DNA from: Paraspadella gotoi | Lineage: Eukaryota; Chaetognatha | DNA length: 64,000 nt | Direction: 5' to 3' | NCBI GenBank assembly: GCA_051294375.1 | Contig: CM119268.1 | Location: forward strand, 13,415,437-13,479,436 | In this document: positions 20,520-33,743 of the stretch, in pieces | Position numbering within the stretch: position 1 is the first letter of the stretch | Layout of the letters: each line of letters opens with the position of its first letter | The notes under the pieces: generated by a model | What the model was told of the DNA's origin: nothing | The model's input: only the letters and a program-made list of their open reading frames with translations | The model's database searches: none | Position numbers and translations under genes: made by a program

Positions 20520-20664
20520 TTTCTTCTATTTATTCCGCCATTTATCCGCGCTTTTTTCTCAATACAAAATCCCAAATTTACATCCGAGATTTTCGTGAAT
20601 TTTTTTTCTAAAAATTTTGATTATTCTTTATATAAAAGAGAGTGAAAACTGACCAGCCCTCTCA

Positions 20665-20666
<2 letters not shown>

Positions 20667-20732
<66 letters not shown>
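20667..20732 (+). repeat. (CT)n tract before minisatellite
   Basis: Pure CT followed by TCATACACGCATTTG and the 23-bp minisatellite; the same order recurs at 21069-21215. Confidence 0.95.
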
Positions 20733-20738
<6 letters not shown>

Positions 20739-20773
20739 TCATTCATACACGCATTTGTTTGTTTTATTTACGA

Positions 20774-20987
20774 TGAATGACTCATCGCGTCAATGAATGA
20801 CTATCATCGCATCAATGAATGATTATCATCATATCAATGAATGATTATCATCACATCAATGAATGACTATCATCGCATCAATCATTTGATTATCATCACA
20901 TCAGTTATTTTATTATCATCGCATCAATTATTGGTTATCATCGCATCAATATTTAGTTATCATCGCATTAATATTTGGTTACCATCG
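20774..20987 (+). repeat. 23-bp minisatellite, ATCAATGAATGACTATCATCGC
   Basis: About nine units of 22-24 bp drift gradually from CAATGAATGACTATCATCGC to CAATATTTGGTTACCATCG. The same unit restarts at 21179 and is interrupted by the N gap at 21216. Confidence 0.85.
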
Positions 20988-21068
20988 AAAGCTGGCTCGA
21001 TCCCTATTGCTTTTAAGATTTTTCCCTAAAAATTCTGATTGCGTTTCGTTGGCGGGAAAACTGTCCAG

Positions 21069-21146
<78 letters not shown>
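21069..21146 (+). repeat. (CT)n tract, second CT-minisatellite unit
   Basis: Pure CT, then TTCACTCATACACGCATTTG and the minisatellite. Its upstream word TCGTTGGCGGGAAA is shared with 19268. Confidence 0.95.
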
Positions 21147-21148
<2 letters not shown>

Positions 21149-21178
21149 ACTCATACACGCATTTGTTTGTTTTATTTA

Positions 21179-21215
21179 CGATGAATGAATGACTATCATC
21201 GCATCAATGAATGAC
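21179..21215 (+). repeat. Second copy of the 23-bp minisatellite, truncated by the gap
   Basis: CGATGAATGAATGACTATC is followed by ATCGCATCAATGAATGAC and then 25 N. The array and its preceding CT tract and CACTCATACACGCATTTG flank are shared with 20668-20830, so the gap probably hides more units. Confidence 0.8.
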
Positions 21216-21240
21216 NNNNNNNNNNNNNNNNNNNNNNNNN
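21216..21240. other. Assembly gap, 25 N
   Basis: The gap lies inside the 23-bp minisatellite. Confidence 1.
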
Positions 21241-21879
21241 TTGATATTGATTTCGGGTGAGCTTCTTTGTGACGTCGTCGTCGTCGTCGTCGTCGGCCGT
21301 CACTCGTGTTTTAAATAAAAACACTACGCTGCTTTTATAGGTTTGGCTGTCACTACCGTTTTTTTTTTTTAAATAAAAATTATTATGAATTATTCTAAAG
21401 TTTTACAAAAGTGTTGCGATCATAGTAAGTTAAAAAATTAGATATGGCTTCTCAACTTGAAATAGCTTTGATATTTTCTTATTACATTTGGGATTTAAGT
21501 ATTTTTTTGTTTGAATTTCCACTTCATTATGATTTACTGCAATATGCAAATGAGATTATAGTACTGATTATAATATCCAAATGAGTATATAGAAATGCTT
21601 TAAGCTAATTTACATATTGCAGTAGTATAATATTGAAGATGAAATTCAAAAAAATTTTTTTAAATTTCTTAATAAAAATGGGACATCAAATGGATTTTTT
21701 TAATGAGAAGCTTTATCCTTAATTTTTAATACAAATAAAAATAAAATCTTTTACAAGCTGCGATTGGAAAAAATTGGAAAAAGTTTCCAATTGTAAAACC
21801 ATTGTAACATTTTTTGCCTTTCTTTTATTTATTTTATTTCTTTTATTCTTTTATTTTTAAGAAAAAACGCCTTGGTCAT

Positions 21880-23041
21880 GCTTGCCTTTCAAATTTGAAC
21901 CGGGTAGTTTGCCTGTTGATGGTTACCATTTATTATATAATACAAATGTGACTGATTCAAATGGAATAGTTTTAAAGTCGTTTAGTAATATAGTAGAACG
22001 AGGAATTAAGACTGTTGGTCAATTTCTTGAATATGCCAATGAATGAAACTCCTCACGCTCTCAGAGGAAAAGGATTTTTTGGATATCCAATGTAGAGTAA
22101 GGGAACAAGTTGAAAATATTGTCCCAACTGATCATCCTCCTGGACTTCATTTTAGAGGTAAATGGAGCCAATAGAAGGTTGAGTGAAATGTCATTTCGGA
22201 AACTTATTCTCAATTGAGAGTTAATTTAAAAGTAGTAAGGCATTATGAAGAGAAATGGGAAAGAGTACTTGGAATTAGTTTAACTAATGAGTGGAGGGCC
22301 ATCTGGGAGCCAATTATGTACTCTGATACTTCTTACTATGTTAGATCTTCTATTTGGCGCCAGGTAAATTTAAATTTCTGGACAGCATACATGGATTATG
22401 CCTAGTAGGAAGAGTGATGCTTTTGTGATCTTTGTGGTGTTGTAGCACGTGAAAGATGGCATATTTTGACTCCACTGCGGAAAAGTTGGGTTGTAAGGAC
22501 TATGGAGAAATTGAGTGTGACACTGTTCAAATTTGATGATAGCAAGTAGATAACCGAGAGATGAGCTTAGGCTTAATAGGACAAGGGGTTAAAGTGAGGT
22601 TAAGAAATAAATTAGGATTTATTTTAAGATCTGTTATATTTCAAGATGAGAGCACAGAGGATAGGAATGTTGAGTCGGCGGTTGAAAGACTGTGGAAAAT
22701 ATTTGTTATTCATTTGAAAAAGGATTTAGAACAAGATTATTGGGTGGCCAAATTAAGTGGCAGATTGGGAAGTTTTAAAAAAAGAATCTTATTGTGGTAA
22801 TGTACTGGGTACATTAAATGATGATGGGACTGTAGAGTGGGGAAACTTAATTAAACGGGTTAAAATTGGCTATTGGAACTTATTTAATCAATGAGGGTAT
22901 CTCGTATTGGTATTTGGCTATTCAGGTATTGACGGACCACATATCTATATCTTTGTTTATTAGCGTCTTGTTTTGTTATTATAATATAGGTTTGAGTATT
23001 TATTAGCGTCTCATTTGTTTTTTTTAGCGTCTCTTTGTTTA
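21880..23041 (+). mobile_element. Non-LTR retrotransposon (LINE) ORF2 C-terminal remnant and 3' tail
   Basis: In order and across frameshifts the + strand reads FEPGSLPVDGYHLLYNTN, VERGIKTVGQFLEYANE, EQVENIVPTDHPPGLHF, WRQVNLNFWTAYMDYA, then CDLCGVVARERWHILTPL. These are the segments after the reverse transcriptase core, including the degenerate Cys-His (zf-RVT-like) motif. GQGVKVRLRNKLGFILRSV and a Lys-rich terminus follow. After the stop near 22800 a 3' UTR leads into a TTTATTAGCGTCT repeat tail. No reverse transcriptase catalytic motif remains, so it is a 5'-truncated, dead copy. The clade is uncertain. Confidence 0.7.
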
Positions 23042-24274
<1,233 letters not shown>

Positions 24275-24454
24275 CACTGTGCGTACCACGAGATCCAACC
24301 CGAAACGTGCACGATGATCGAACGTCTTTTTTATCAAGATGTCGAGATAAAAGCAACTCTTCACGATTACGCCAAAGTTGTGAATCCTCGTACGGAATGG
24401 AGATACGAGGTCACGGGGTCAGCGTGTGTGGGAACTTGCGATCGGGGAAAGTGA
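24275..24454 (+). CDS. Possible exon, unknown Cys-containing peptide
   Basis: This open frame reads CAYHEIQPETCTMIERLFYQ, then DVEIKATLHDYAKVV and TEWRYEVTGSACVGTCDRG before a stop. Composition is protein-like and unlike the AT-rich flanks. No acceptor is convincing and no family is recognised. Confidence 0.25.
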   Translation, partial: HCAYHEIQPETCTMIERLFYQDVEIKATLHDYAKVVNPRTEWRYEVTGSACVGTCDRGK

Positions 24455-26667
24455 AAGTGAAAGTGAAAGAATGGTGAGAGTCAGTTGTTGGGTCTGGAGT
24501 TTTTTGTACGTATGTGAAGGCTGATTTCAGGGGTTCGGAGAACTTCCAACTCAACACAAAGTAAAGACTTTATTTCTCATTATTTTTTCGCGATCCCAGA
24601 CGTGTCTATCTTTTAATTGTCCTTCTGATATGAATCTGTTCTCGACCAAAATTCAGAATTCGTGGGTGGGGCGGTGTGGGGGCGATATGTACGGATCGGT
24701 CAAAGATGGAAAGAAGAAATAAGTAGGGAAGGAAAGAAGGAAAAGAAGAGAGAGGTCTCGTTGAAATCAGGAGGCAAAGTGAAAATTTTAAGTCAAGCTG
24801 AGCGGTAACTAACATTTTGTAATGATGCTTCATTGGAGAAAAGATAAATAATTTATGCATCGGACATCAAGAAGTAGAATGAATTGGGGGGGGGGAAGAG
24901 GATTCTGACTGGTGGGAGAGATAGGGGGACTCGGGGGGGGAAATGCAGATGAGCGGGAGAATGATTAAGACGCGAAACGAAGGGGGAGAGAATGAAGGGT
25001 CGATCGCAGAAGCGTTGAGACGAGGGTTGGAGGTGTTGAAGTCCAAGAGAACGTGGCGGATGTTTGGGGCGCTTGGGATTTTTGAGGCTTGAAGAGAGAG
25101 TTGGGAATGCGAGGAATCGATGATAGTGAATATTGAATGCAGAAAATGAGGAGGAAGAGGAGGGGGGGACGAGGTAAAAAGCACGCGGAGTAGCATTCGA
25201 ACTGCGTGACTCGGATATTGTTTATCGCTTTGATTGTTTGGGAGTTTTATTAATTTTAATTTAATCAAATTTTAGGCTGAAAGGGATCGGTCGCTGTCAT
25301 TCGCCGTTTCGCGCTAAACAATTTTAGATTAGTTATTAATTTGGGACATTAATTTAGTTTGAATTAGAAACTGAAATTATTTTAAATCAGCCTTTACACT
25401 AACGATTCTTTTAAGTAGGTTTTTCAAAATTTTTTTCTCTTTCTTCCATTTTTCTTTCGGTTTGCCTTTTTGAAATTCTAATTGGGGAAAAAACCTTTTG
25501 AAAGAAAAAAAAAAAGAAAAACGAAACAGTTAATGTCAAAATAAATGACTTGCCTCTTTCTTAAAAAGAAAAATATTTTGTAAACGAAATTACAAAATTC
25601 CCGAGACAAAAGACGAGGAATAACCAACGATGCCAGCTGGTGACGAGTTCACAGCCAACGCCTAGCCGACTACGACGGGGCGGGAGAAAGTGTAAATAAT
25701 TAGCATAAACAAAGTGACCAAAAAAATAAACTCAACCGCGTTTAACTGTGAGGGAAATTGGGCGGTCGCTATATCGAGGCTATCTCTAACCGAAATGAGA
25801 ATGATTTAATACCAAAAACCGTTGGCTCCATTAGCGCCGGTTTATTTGAAAAAAAAAAAGTTGTTAATTGAATTATATGATTATCAAAGGTGAACCCCGA
25901 CCGCCCGAAACTCGGCTTGGCTTTCCGAGAACCGATTTTTCGAAGGACATAAATCATCTGTCTCTGGATTGTTCGCTTCCATGCAACGCCGGTGAGTCAG
26001 TCTGTCCCTCCGCTTCTTTTTTTTTTTATTTTCATGATTCGTTTTGAGCGACTGGCTGGCAGTCTTCCCGGCAGTTATCTTGTATCGTCTCCAGTCTCAA
26101 TTTTTTTTTCGCTTTTTGTCTTTTTTTCTCCCTGTTTTTCTCTCCCGTCTCCCTCTCCCTCGCAGACTCCCACCCCTTCCCTTGGTCCAGCTGATGCTCC
26201 AGGCTCCGCCGCGTCTCTGCCGCGGCATGCCGCTCCTCCTACTGCTCGACGGTTTCCTCGCCGCTGCTTCTCTTTCACTTTTTTTTTTGCTGCTGCAGAA
26301 ACGAAGCAGCGTCGGCGACGGCGTTTGCTGCGGCGTCAGCGGTTCGCTGCGGCTGGGGCCTTTGGATCGGGATCCACTTCATTGAAACCAATGCTCTCTC
26401 TCGCCTTCCATAATCTCTCTTCAAAAGAATTTTTATACTTTTTAAAAATCTCGTTATAATTTTTTTAATATATATTTATCTGGGAAATTTTGAAAAGGAA
26501 AGGGTAAAAATATGTTTATTTGCCAAAGTTCTTTTTCCTCGGGTTTTTATTTTTTTTTTTAATCTGTTTAAATCTTTAAACAAAGTTTTTTTTTCTCAAT
26601 TTTTTTTCCCCAATTCGTTCGGTTTTTCGCCATCAATCTTCTCTCTTTTTTCAAAGTTATCTTCCAG
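24455..26667. other. Mostly non-coding; GC-rich patch at 26166-26395
   Basis: 24870-25200 is purine-rich with G runs and yields a Ser/Pro frame on the minus strand. 26166-26395 has acceptors (CCCTCGCAG and TGCTGCTGCAG) followed by Ala/Pro-rich or KRSSVGDGVCCGVSGS-type frames that I cannot identify. Confidence 0.45.
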
Positions 26668-27131
26668 ACGGTTTTCAGTCTTCTTGCCTCATCAACGTCG
26701 GTGAGTCATGAATTATTTTTTCTCTTTTCAAATTTCGCGTTTTCTCCTTTTTCATTCTGAAGTTTTTTTTCTTGAGCTCTTTGTTCCAATTTTCCATTTT
26801 TATTTTTGGAGTCAATATATTTAATAATTTGGCGACCGATTTATCACCCCTAGACTAAATTGATTGATTTATCGGTGAATTGATTTCTATTTTTAAACTA
26901 CAAAATTAAATAATGGATTGATTCCCTTGATTCGATCGATTCGAACGATATCGATGATTTATCGAACGATTGACTGATTGACGGATTGATTGCTCGAATG
27001 AACGAATGAATCACCATCTTTTCGCCGAATCAATTAATCTTGACTCTGTCCAGATCGCAAGATCGATCGGCAGGCACGAGGAGCATCTGGTCGAAACGTG
27101 TGATTCGCCGCCAAGATTCACGTTTTCGCCG
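26668..27131 (+). CDS. Weak two-exon candidate
   Basis: Exon 26668-26700 (33 bp, CTTCCAG to GTGAGTCAT) reads TVFSLLASSTS. Exon 27054-27131 (78 bp, CTCTGTCCAG to GTGAAG) reads IARSIGRHEEHLVETCDSPP and RFTFSP. Both are multiples of three and can be joined in frame. A further strong donor, GTGAGTCAG, lies at 25992 with the same preceding bases (CAACGCCG versus CAACGTCG). The gene is unknown. Confidence 0.25.
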
Positions 27132-27487
27132 GTGAAGTCGGGATCGATCCCGGTTGATCTCTTATCCCGTCGATCAAGGATCCTTTCCTTCGCCTTACCC
27201 CTTCTACTTTTTTACTCACCCCAAGAAAAAAAAACAACTTAAATCGTCTGCTTCTCGTTTTCTTCCCAATTAAAAGTTTAGATCGAACGTTCATCGCAAA
27301 AACGTCGAGCTTTCAAATTTCTCTTCGTCAATTAAGAACTTGTTTTTTTTTAAATTCACTGTTGATTAAGAAATTATACTAACTGATCATAGAATAAAAT
27401 AGTAAGTCGAAAGTATTTGATAGCATGTCTTCTCTCTCTCTCTCTCTCTCGCTGCTCCTCTCTCTCTCTCTCTTCTCTCTCTCTCTC

Positions 27488-27520
<33 letters not shown>

Positions 27521-28711
27521 CTCCCTCTCCCTCTCCCTTCATGAACATATCAAACAACACGAGCAATGAAATTCGAACTAATTTCGGTTTTTTTCAACCA
27601 AACGGAGGGAGAGGGGCTTTTACTCTGGTTTGTAAAGAAGAAAATAAATCCCGACTCTGTTGATGTACAAATTGTATCTTGATACATCGATGTTTTTTAA
27701 ATAAAAAAAGGAATGTTGTTCTTGCCAACCAGTTAGTTATTGGCCGGTGTTTTTTCACATATATTATTTTATTTTTTCTTCCTTTTTCTTGATTTTTTAA
27801 TCTTTTCGTTTTTCTCCATTTTTTCTAGGACTATTCTCAATACATCACTTTTTTGTTATATTTATCGGCCAAGACAAAACGATTGTGTATGTATCATAAA
27901 TTCAGTTTCTCTGGTATGTTTTTTCCCTTTCTTTCCGATTAACTTATTTATGACATTTCTATGGCGAAAAGGTTATTACTTATTGATTAGTTATCGATTA
28001 TTTAATTCGTTAAAAAGAAATCGTTATAAAAAATAAGAATTTAATTAATTTTAGAACGTAGTATGTATAAAACCCTAGAGCCTAGTCATATAATAATATT
28101 TAAAAAAAAAACAATAAATAAATCCCACAGAATGAACCCACTACGAAAAAAATAAGACGTGTTTTTTGTTTTTTATAAAATTGAAAAAAAAAATTTAAAT
28201 GTCGTCGTAAACAAATAAAAGTAATGGAATAAATAAAGCAACGAAAGAAGACAAAATAACGCTCTGCATAAAAAGTGAAAAATAAGGATTTTTCCTTCCT
28301 TTCAAATTTCAAAACTCACTTCTTTTTATAACCTTCTTTCTCCTCTACTTTTTCTCCCTTTAGTTTTTTTTATTCCCTCCTTTCTTTTCTTTTCTTTTCT
28401 ATTTTTCTCTTCGTTTCTTCTCTTTTAGTCCTGTTTTTCCTTCATTTAAATTCAACTTCATTTCAAATCTCCCTTTTCTTTCATGTTTCCATGACATAAA
28501 AATTTGAAAAGGAAAACCAAGGAAATCCATTCGAATTCTTGGCCTCTGCGCTCGATCGTGTCTCTGCGTCGCCATTCTCCCCCTTTATTTTATTTACGAC
28601 ATTTTATGACTTTACCCTGAGCTGACGTATTTCATATAGTAAAAATAAATACTTTCATGATAAGATCTCACGCCTGAATTGAGTAATAATTTTGTTTGTA
28701 GGCTCTACCCC

Positions 28712-28751
<40 letters not shown>

Positions 28752-29283
28752 TCTCTCTCTAACATTCATTTCGGGCGTCTCTCTGGTCCTCATGTCTCGA
28801 TGCATTCGTGCCCCGACTCGTTTCCCATCATATTCCGTTTTTCCGCTATCACTCTTTTTTTTTACGCAGTCTTCGCTTGACAGTTACGATTTCCAGAGCG
28901 CGATCGTCCAAGGCCCAGTTTCGGGTTTTTTCCTCTCGTCACTTTTTGAAAAAAGATTATCCGCTTTGGCTAATTATATATTCTGAGTCGGACTAATGGG
29001 ATTTTTGAAAAGGAACGTGATTTATCGAATAAAGTAAGTTGCGTGCTTTGGTGAGAGGGAACTGGGGAGTGGCTAAATAAATCAGTTGTGAAATATATAT
29101 TTAGTAGCATTATTTACCTTTTTTTCTTTGGTTCTTACTTAGTTAATTTGGTTGTTGGTTATAGACTTATCCATCTATTATAAGTAGATCATCTCCAAAT
29201 TCCCCCATGTCCCCGCCCATGGGCACTGAGAGAGAGAGAGAGAGAGATGATGATGATAAACAAAAATTAAAAATGCCCGAGAA
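27132..29283. other. No gene seen
   Basis: A/T-rich with CT tracts at 27430-27539 and 28714-28760. Confidence 0.6.
27430..27539 (+). repeat. (CT)n tract, interrupted
   Basis: CT blocks with GCTGCTC, CTTCTC and CCCTCTC breaks. Confidence 0.93.
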
Positions 29284-29480
29284 TAAAGCTCTTAGGGCAA
29301 TATTTACTACAGTTTAAAGTAAAACGTTGCCGGCCGCACGAGCGGTCTTAGGGCGGTTAAAATACTTTACGGAGTACTACTCCGGTAAAAAGAGAAGCCT
29401 GCCACACTTGGGGTCTTAGGGCACAATACTATACTAGGGACTTCGCCTGCCGCACGCGCGGTCTTAGGGCTACTTGATGC
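29284..29480 (+). repeat. Degenerate GC-rich tandem repeat with GGTCTTAGGGC core
   Basis: The core TCTTAGGGC occurs at about 29290, 29347, 29412 and 29461, three times preceded by CTGCC(G)CAC-type sequence (GCCGCACGAGCG, GCCACACTTGGG, GCCGCACGCGCG). Unit spacing is 49-65 bp. One unit contains the inverted pair TTTACGGAGTA / TACTCCGGTAAA. Confidence 0.7.
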
Positions 29481-29497
29481 TACTGTTAACGGAATAT

Positions 29498-29605
<108 letters not shown>

Positions 29606-30674
29606 ATTCCGAATTCCGCAACGTCACTCCTCGCTTTCGCAATCTCGAGTCGTGAATGATAATCATAAGATCGAAATGTTGATAAAAGTCAACGAAATCT
29701 AATTGTCTCATTATAAATTGGTCAAAGAGTGAATCTCCAAACAAATCTACTCGTAAATTTGACGCTGAAATAGTTTGGGCGTGGTTTCTGGTTAATTGTC
29801 TCGAAAATTGTTTCGCCTCGTTTCGTTTCGCTAACTGGGAAGTTGAGAACACTTATTAGAACTCTAAAAAAAATCTATGAACCCGATGAGCTCACCAAAC
29901 GATTGCTTTTTCAAACTTTAAAAAGAAATGGAGGACCTGACCTATCGTTATCTAAATTTGAAAAAGGTGAGGTAGATTTTAGTAATAAAACAAATAAGCG
30001 AAATAAATAGTAGAATAAATCTGGAATGTCGTCACGACGAATCTCCAGATTTAAGATCGACCTTTCGGGAATTCTTGACTTTCGACTTTCGACACGAAAT
30101 GAAATCTTTTTTTTTTTTAATCGCGATCAATAAGATCTTCGCCAATTTTTTTTTTATGTCCTACGTCTTCACGACGATCCGGAATTTTAACTTACGAATA
30201 ATAAAAAAAATTATTATTTCGATGTTTATAAAATAGCTAAATGAGCACGCGCGTGTATTTCGACTTTTGAACGAAATTTGGCCACGACCGCAAAACAATA
30301 AAATATCTCAAAATAGACGAACTTCAAGGTCGATTCTGTTTGAAGACCAACGTCGTTGGCAACGATCGTTATTCGTTAACCATCCGTTAAAAGTGGCCGT
30401 AAATGGAACGAATTTCCTCGTTTTCCTCGTTAAAATTTTATAAATCTCGCATCGGAGAGTTTGGAGAAATTGTGCTGGGCAGATCCGGGCATGACGAGAT
30501 TTTTACCGATAATCTTAGGGGCACAAATCACTTAATAAATTTAAATAACAAATAACTCGGGCTTCTAACGGCGATTGGGGAAATCACCGCGTAAGTTTTT
30601 TTACAAAGTTTTCCAATTGATTAACTTTTTATGTTTCTGGTCTTAAATTTCAACGTCTTCATTTCTTTCACCCG

Positions 30675-30740
30675 ATCTCTTCTAATAATCTATTCTAATC
30701 TCTTCTAATAATCTATTCTAATCTCTTTTAATAATTATCC
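30675..30740 (+). repeat. 24-bp tandem repeat, TCTAATAATCTATTCTAATC
   Basis: About two and a half copies of TCTTCTAATAATCTATTCTAA are present, AT-rich. Confidence 0.7.
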
Positions 30741-31045
30741 TCGACGAATATATTTTATACTCTTATCTCTCCAGTCAGACTTTTCGGCGATCCCGTTCAT
30801 TTCGTGATTATCACGTTTTTCGAGTCGACGTTTGAATACAAAATAATTCAAATAATTCGAGGATTCTAATCGGATTTATTGTCCGACTTTGACGCTCAAG
30901 TCGCCAGCAACAGAGGAATCCGATTACAACGAAAAATGTTTTTCACATTTTATCTCGTTTGTCGATCTCGAGAAACTGTTGTTGTTGTTGTTTGCCTGTT
31001 AGTGTGTTACTATGTTAGTTAATAAGGTAGAATATTAAATTAAAA

Positions 31046-31125
31046 ATCTTCCGTCTCAGATGAACATTTGATAAAAATATTATTAGTCTTCCCGCTCAGA
31101 TGAACATTTGATTACTCTTACTATT
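31046..31125 (+). repeat. Direct duplication, CTCAGATGAACATTTGAT
   Basis: CTTCCGTCTCAGATGAACA and CTTCCCGCTCAGATGAACA are each followed by TTTGAT and an AT-rich spacer, spaced 38-40 bp apart. Confidence 0.7.
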
Positions 31126-32211
31126 ATTTAGACTTTATACTTTATTGTGGGCCGCATCTGAGCCAGGGTTCCGCCGTCAGTTGCTCATTTTCTCTTTCGC
31201 TTTGACACAATTATACCTCCTAAATCTGATATATCTGTCTCCCTCTGATTTTCAACTAAAAAATTTCAGGTTTTATCTTCGGACTTTTCTTCATTTTCTT
31301 TCTTCTCACGAAATCCAGTTTAATTTTTTTTTTATCCGTGAAGATTTTAAACTCGAATAAATCTAACGGTTTCTTTATTCTTTGAGGTTGAGGTAGACTA
31401 GACGACGTCGACGACGACGACGACGAGAACGACGAGAACGACGTCGACCACAACGACGGGGTCGACGACAATTATCACAGTTTCTCAACGAACTCTTCAG
31501 CTTTTTTTTTTTTCAGTTTTTGTTCTTTACAGGATTCCCATGACTCTTTTTTTTTTTGTCGGACGGATTCTGCCTCAAAAAAAAAAAAACGCCGCTCGCT
31601 GTTTTTCTTTTTCTGCCTTTTTTATTTTGTTTACGAAATCGGTTGTCAAAATTCTCTTATCAGGAAGATGGGCTTAACATTATTTTCCGTGGGGTTTAGT
31701 ATATCGCTCACTCTAAGTCCGTAAACGTCAATCGCGCTTCGGGAGAATTAAGCTTTTTCATGACGGTTAACGGACGAATCAGTCTTCCAGCGTTTCTCGC
31801 TCGATTTTTACGCTTTACGATTCTCCGAAGGCCTCGTTGGAGTTTTTTGTCGTAAAATTCAAACGACATGAACGTAAAGATCGATCGCTTCCTTCAATAT
31901 TATCTTCGCTGCAACGCGTCTATTTATAAAAAAAAAAGAATTAAACAACACGAATATAATTTACTTTGCGGTTAAAATATAATTTGGTATTAAGTATAAC
32001 TTAAATTCGCGTTAACCCTTAACGCTAAAAGGACATTCGAGTTCTCGCGATCCAACAGGATCTTGTTCAAACCTTTCAAAAGGATTTGTGTGTCTTCGTG
32101 AATGTTGTGTCTTCGTGAGTCTCTTTTGTGCGAAGCCGTTTTTGGGACGGATTGTTCTGTTGACGTTTCTCACGTAAACACGAAAACCTAAAAGTCGTCC
32201 TTTATCTGGTT

Positions 32212-32327
<116 letters not shown>

Positions 32328-32935
32328 TCACATCTCCTTGCCCCTCCCATCTCTTAACCCCTTAATTTTTTCCTCTCCCTTCTTTCGACTCTTCTCTCTC
32401 CCTGATCTAATTTTCATTTTTTAAAGATCCTTGTGATAACTTTTAAAATTCGAACGATAAAAAAAACCCCAAAGAATGAGTCATCGCTCGTAATCGGAGA
32501 ATGTAAACATTTTCTCGAGAGGATTGTATTTTACTTTTTATCACATGAGAAGCGAAAATAAACAACTTTTGTACATGTACGACTGATATTCTCCACTTAT
32601 TGTCAAAACTCAATTTAAAAAAAAAAGCTAACGAAAGAAAAGAAAAGAAATCCCACATCGGCGTTGAATATAAAAAAGAATTAATGGAATGTGCTAAAAA
32701 TAATGATTTGCGGTCTGTTTTGCCTAAAAAATAAAAAATAGGACCGACAGGCGTTCCGCTTGACTTTTTCCCGATCTCTCTCTTCTTTTTATTAGGACCT
32801 CCTTCTGTTGGGGGGGATAAGAGGATGAGGAAGAGGAAGAGGAAGAAACGTGAGAAAGGAGACCACCCGGGGGCAAAACGAAAACCCTAAGATGAGGGGG
32901 ACGAGAGAGGGGGACCGGGGTGGGTGAAAAACGAG

Positions 32936-33000
32936 AGGAGAGAGAGAGAGAGAGAGTGAGAGAGAGTAGAGAGTAGAGAGGAAGAGAGAGAGTAGAGAGG

Positions 33001-33066
<66 letters not shown>
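32936..33066 (+). repeat. (GA)n cluster
   Basis: GA tracts with GAGTAGAG interruptions; the final 50 bp are pure. Confidence 0.95.
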
Positions 33067-33067
<1 letters not shown>

Positions 33068-33741
33068 ATGCCGTAGCAGCCTCCTTAAAAGGCGACGAGA
33101 AAGCTTTTAAAAAACCGGGCGGTCGAGAAGGGATGATGGGAACCGGACGAACTGTTGGAGGGGTGCTCCGATTCGTGGAGACGAGTCAATGAAAGCCTAA
33201 ACCGTCCTTGAAAAAAAAAGAAAAAAAAAAGAAAGATAAAGCAACAACAACGAAAAAAAAAAAATCCCCATCGGAATCAAAACATTCCCTCCGACAAAAA
33301 AAGAGAAATCAGGACGAAAAGTTCCGTTCGCAAACGATCGAAAATCCCTCGAGTACAAAGCGATCGATAGCGTTTCTATCTTTTATCTTTTAGTCTATCG
33401 CGATGTTTACATCGAGCGTCTTTTGTTTTTATTTTGTTATGTTTTTATTCCTAATCGAAAATAAATTAGTTGTTTGAATTTTTCTTTTCTGTCGCTTCAT
33501 TATTTCTATTTTTTGTCTGTACTGTCTACCGTCCGTCTGTCGGTCGGTCTTCCAGTTCTTATTTCGCAAACTCATTTTTTTTTCTAAATGCGTTTCGGGT
33601 TGTCCTTGTCCTAGTTGCTTTTGTCCCTGGACTTGTCGTCGTCGTTGTAGTTTTATTCATCAATTGTCCTCTGCGGTTGGCTGGTGCCTCGTTTCGGGCC
33701 TCGTTTAATCTCACCCCATCAAAGAGAGAGAGATCTCCATC

Positions 33742-33743
33742 CA

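Larger units (their letters stand above)
18363..20640 (+). repeat. Family of short modules, each with an internal (CT)n
   Basis: The start motif AAACGAGTTC(A/C)G occurs near 18364, 18694, 19428, 19570, 19671 and 20409, each followed within 10-60 bp by a CT tract. Downstream parts recur: GATCGTTC then TTTTTTGAAAAATTCT; CTAAAAACTTTTATT; ATCGCCATTTATT; AATACAAAATCCCAAATTTACATC; CGAGATTTTCGTGGA (about 18570, 19050, 19853 and 20580). Copies are truncated differently and the CT length varies widely. This looks like a nested or tandem array of one short repeat element that carries its own microsatellite. Confidence 0.7.

Noticed and set aside
20774-20987. CRISPR-like regular repeats
   Set aside because: Units are contiguous 22-24 bp tandem copies without unique spacers, in eukaryotic DNA; it is a minisatellite.
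24867-25268. 133-codon minus-strand Ser/Pro frame
   Set aside because: It lies opposite purine-rich DNA with G runs, which is stop-poor on that strand; no ATG-to-splice model.
27006-27242. 78-codon frame from 27006
   Set aside because: Only the splice-bounded part 27054-27131 looks coding; the rest is ATTG-rich repeat and intron-like sequence.
29965-29975. let-7-like seed GTGAGGTAG
   Set aside because: Only the seed is present; no 22-nt match and no hairpin.
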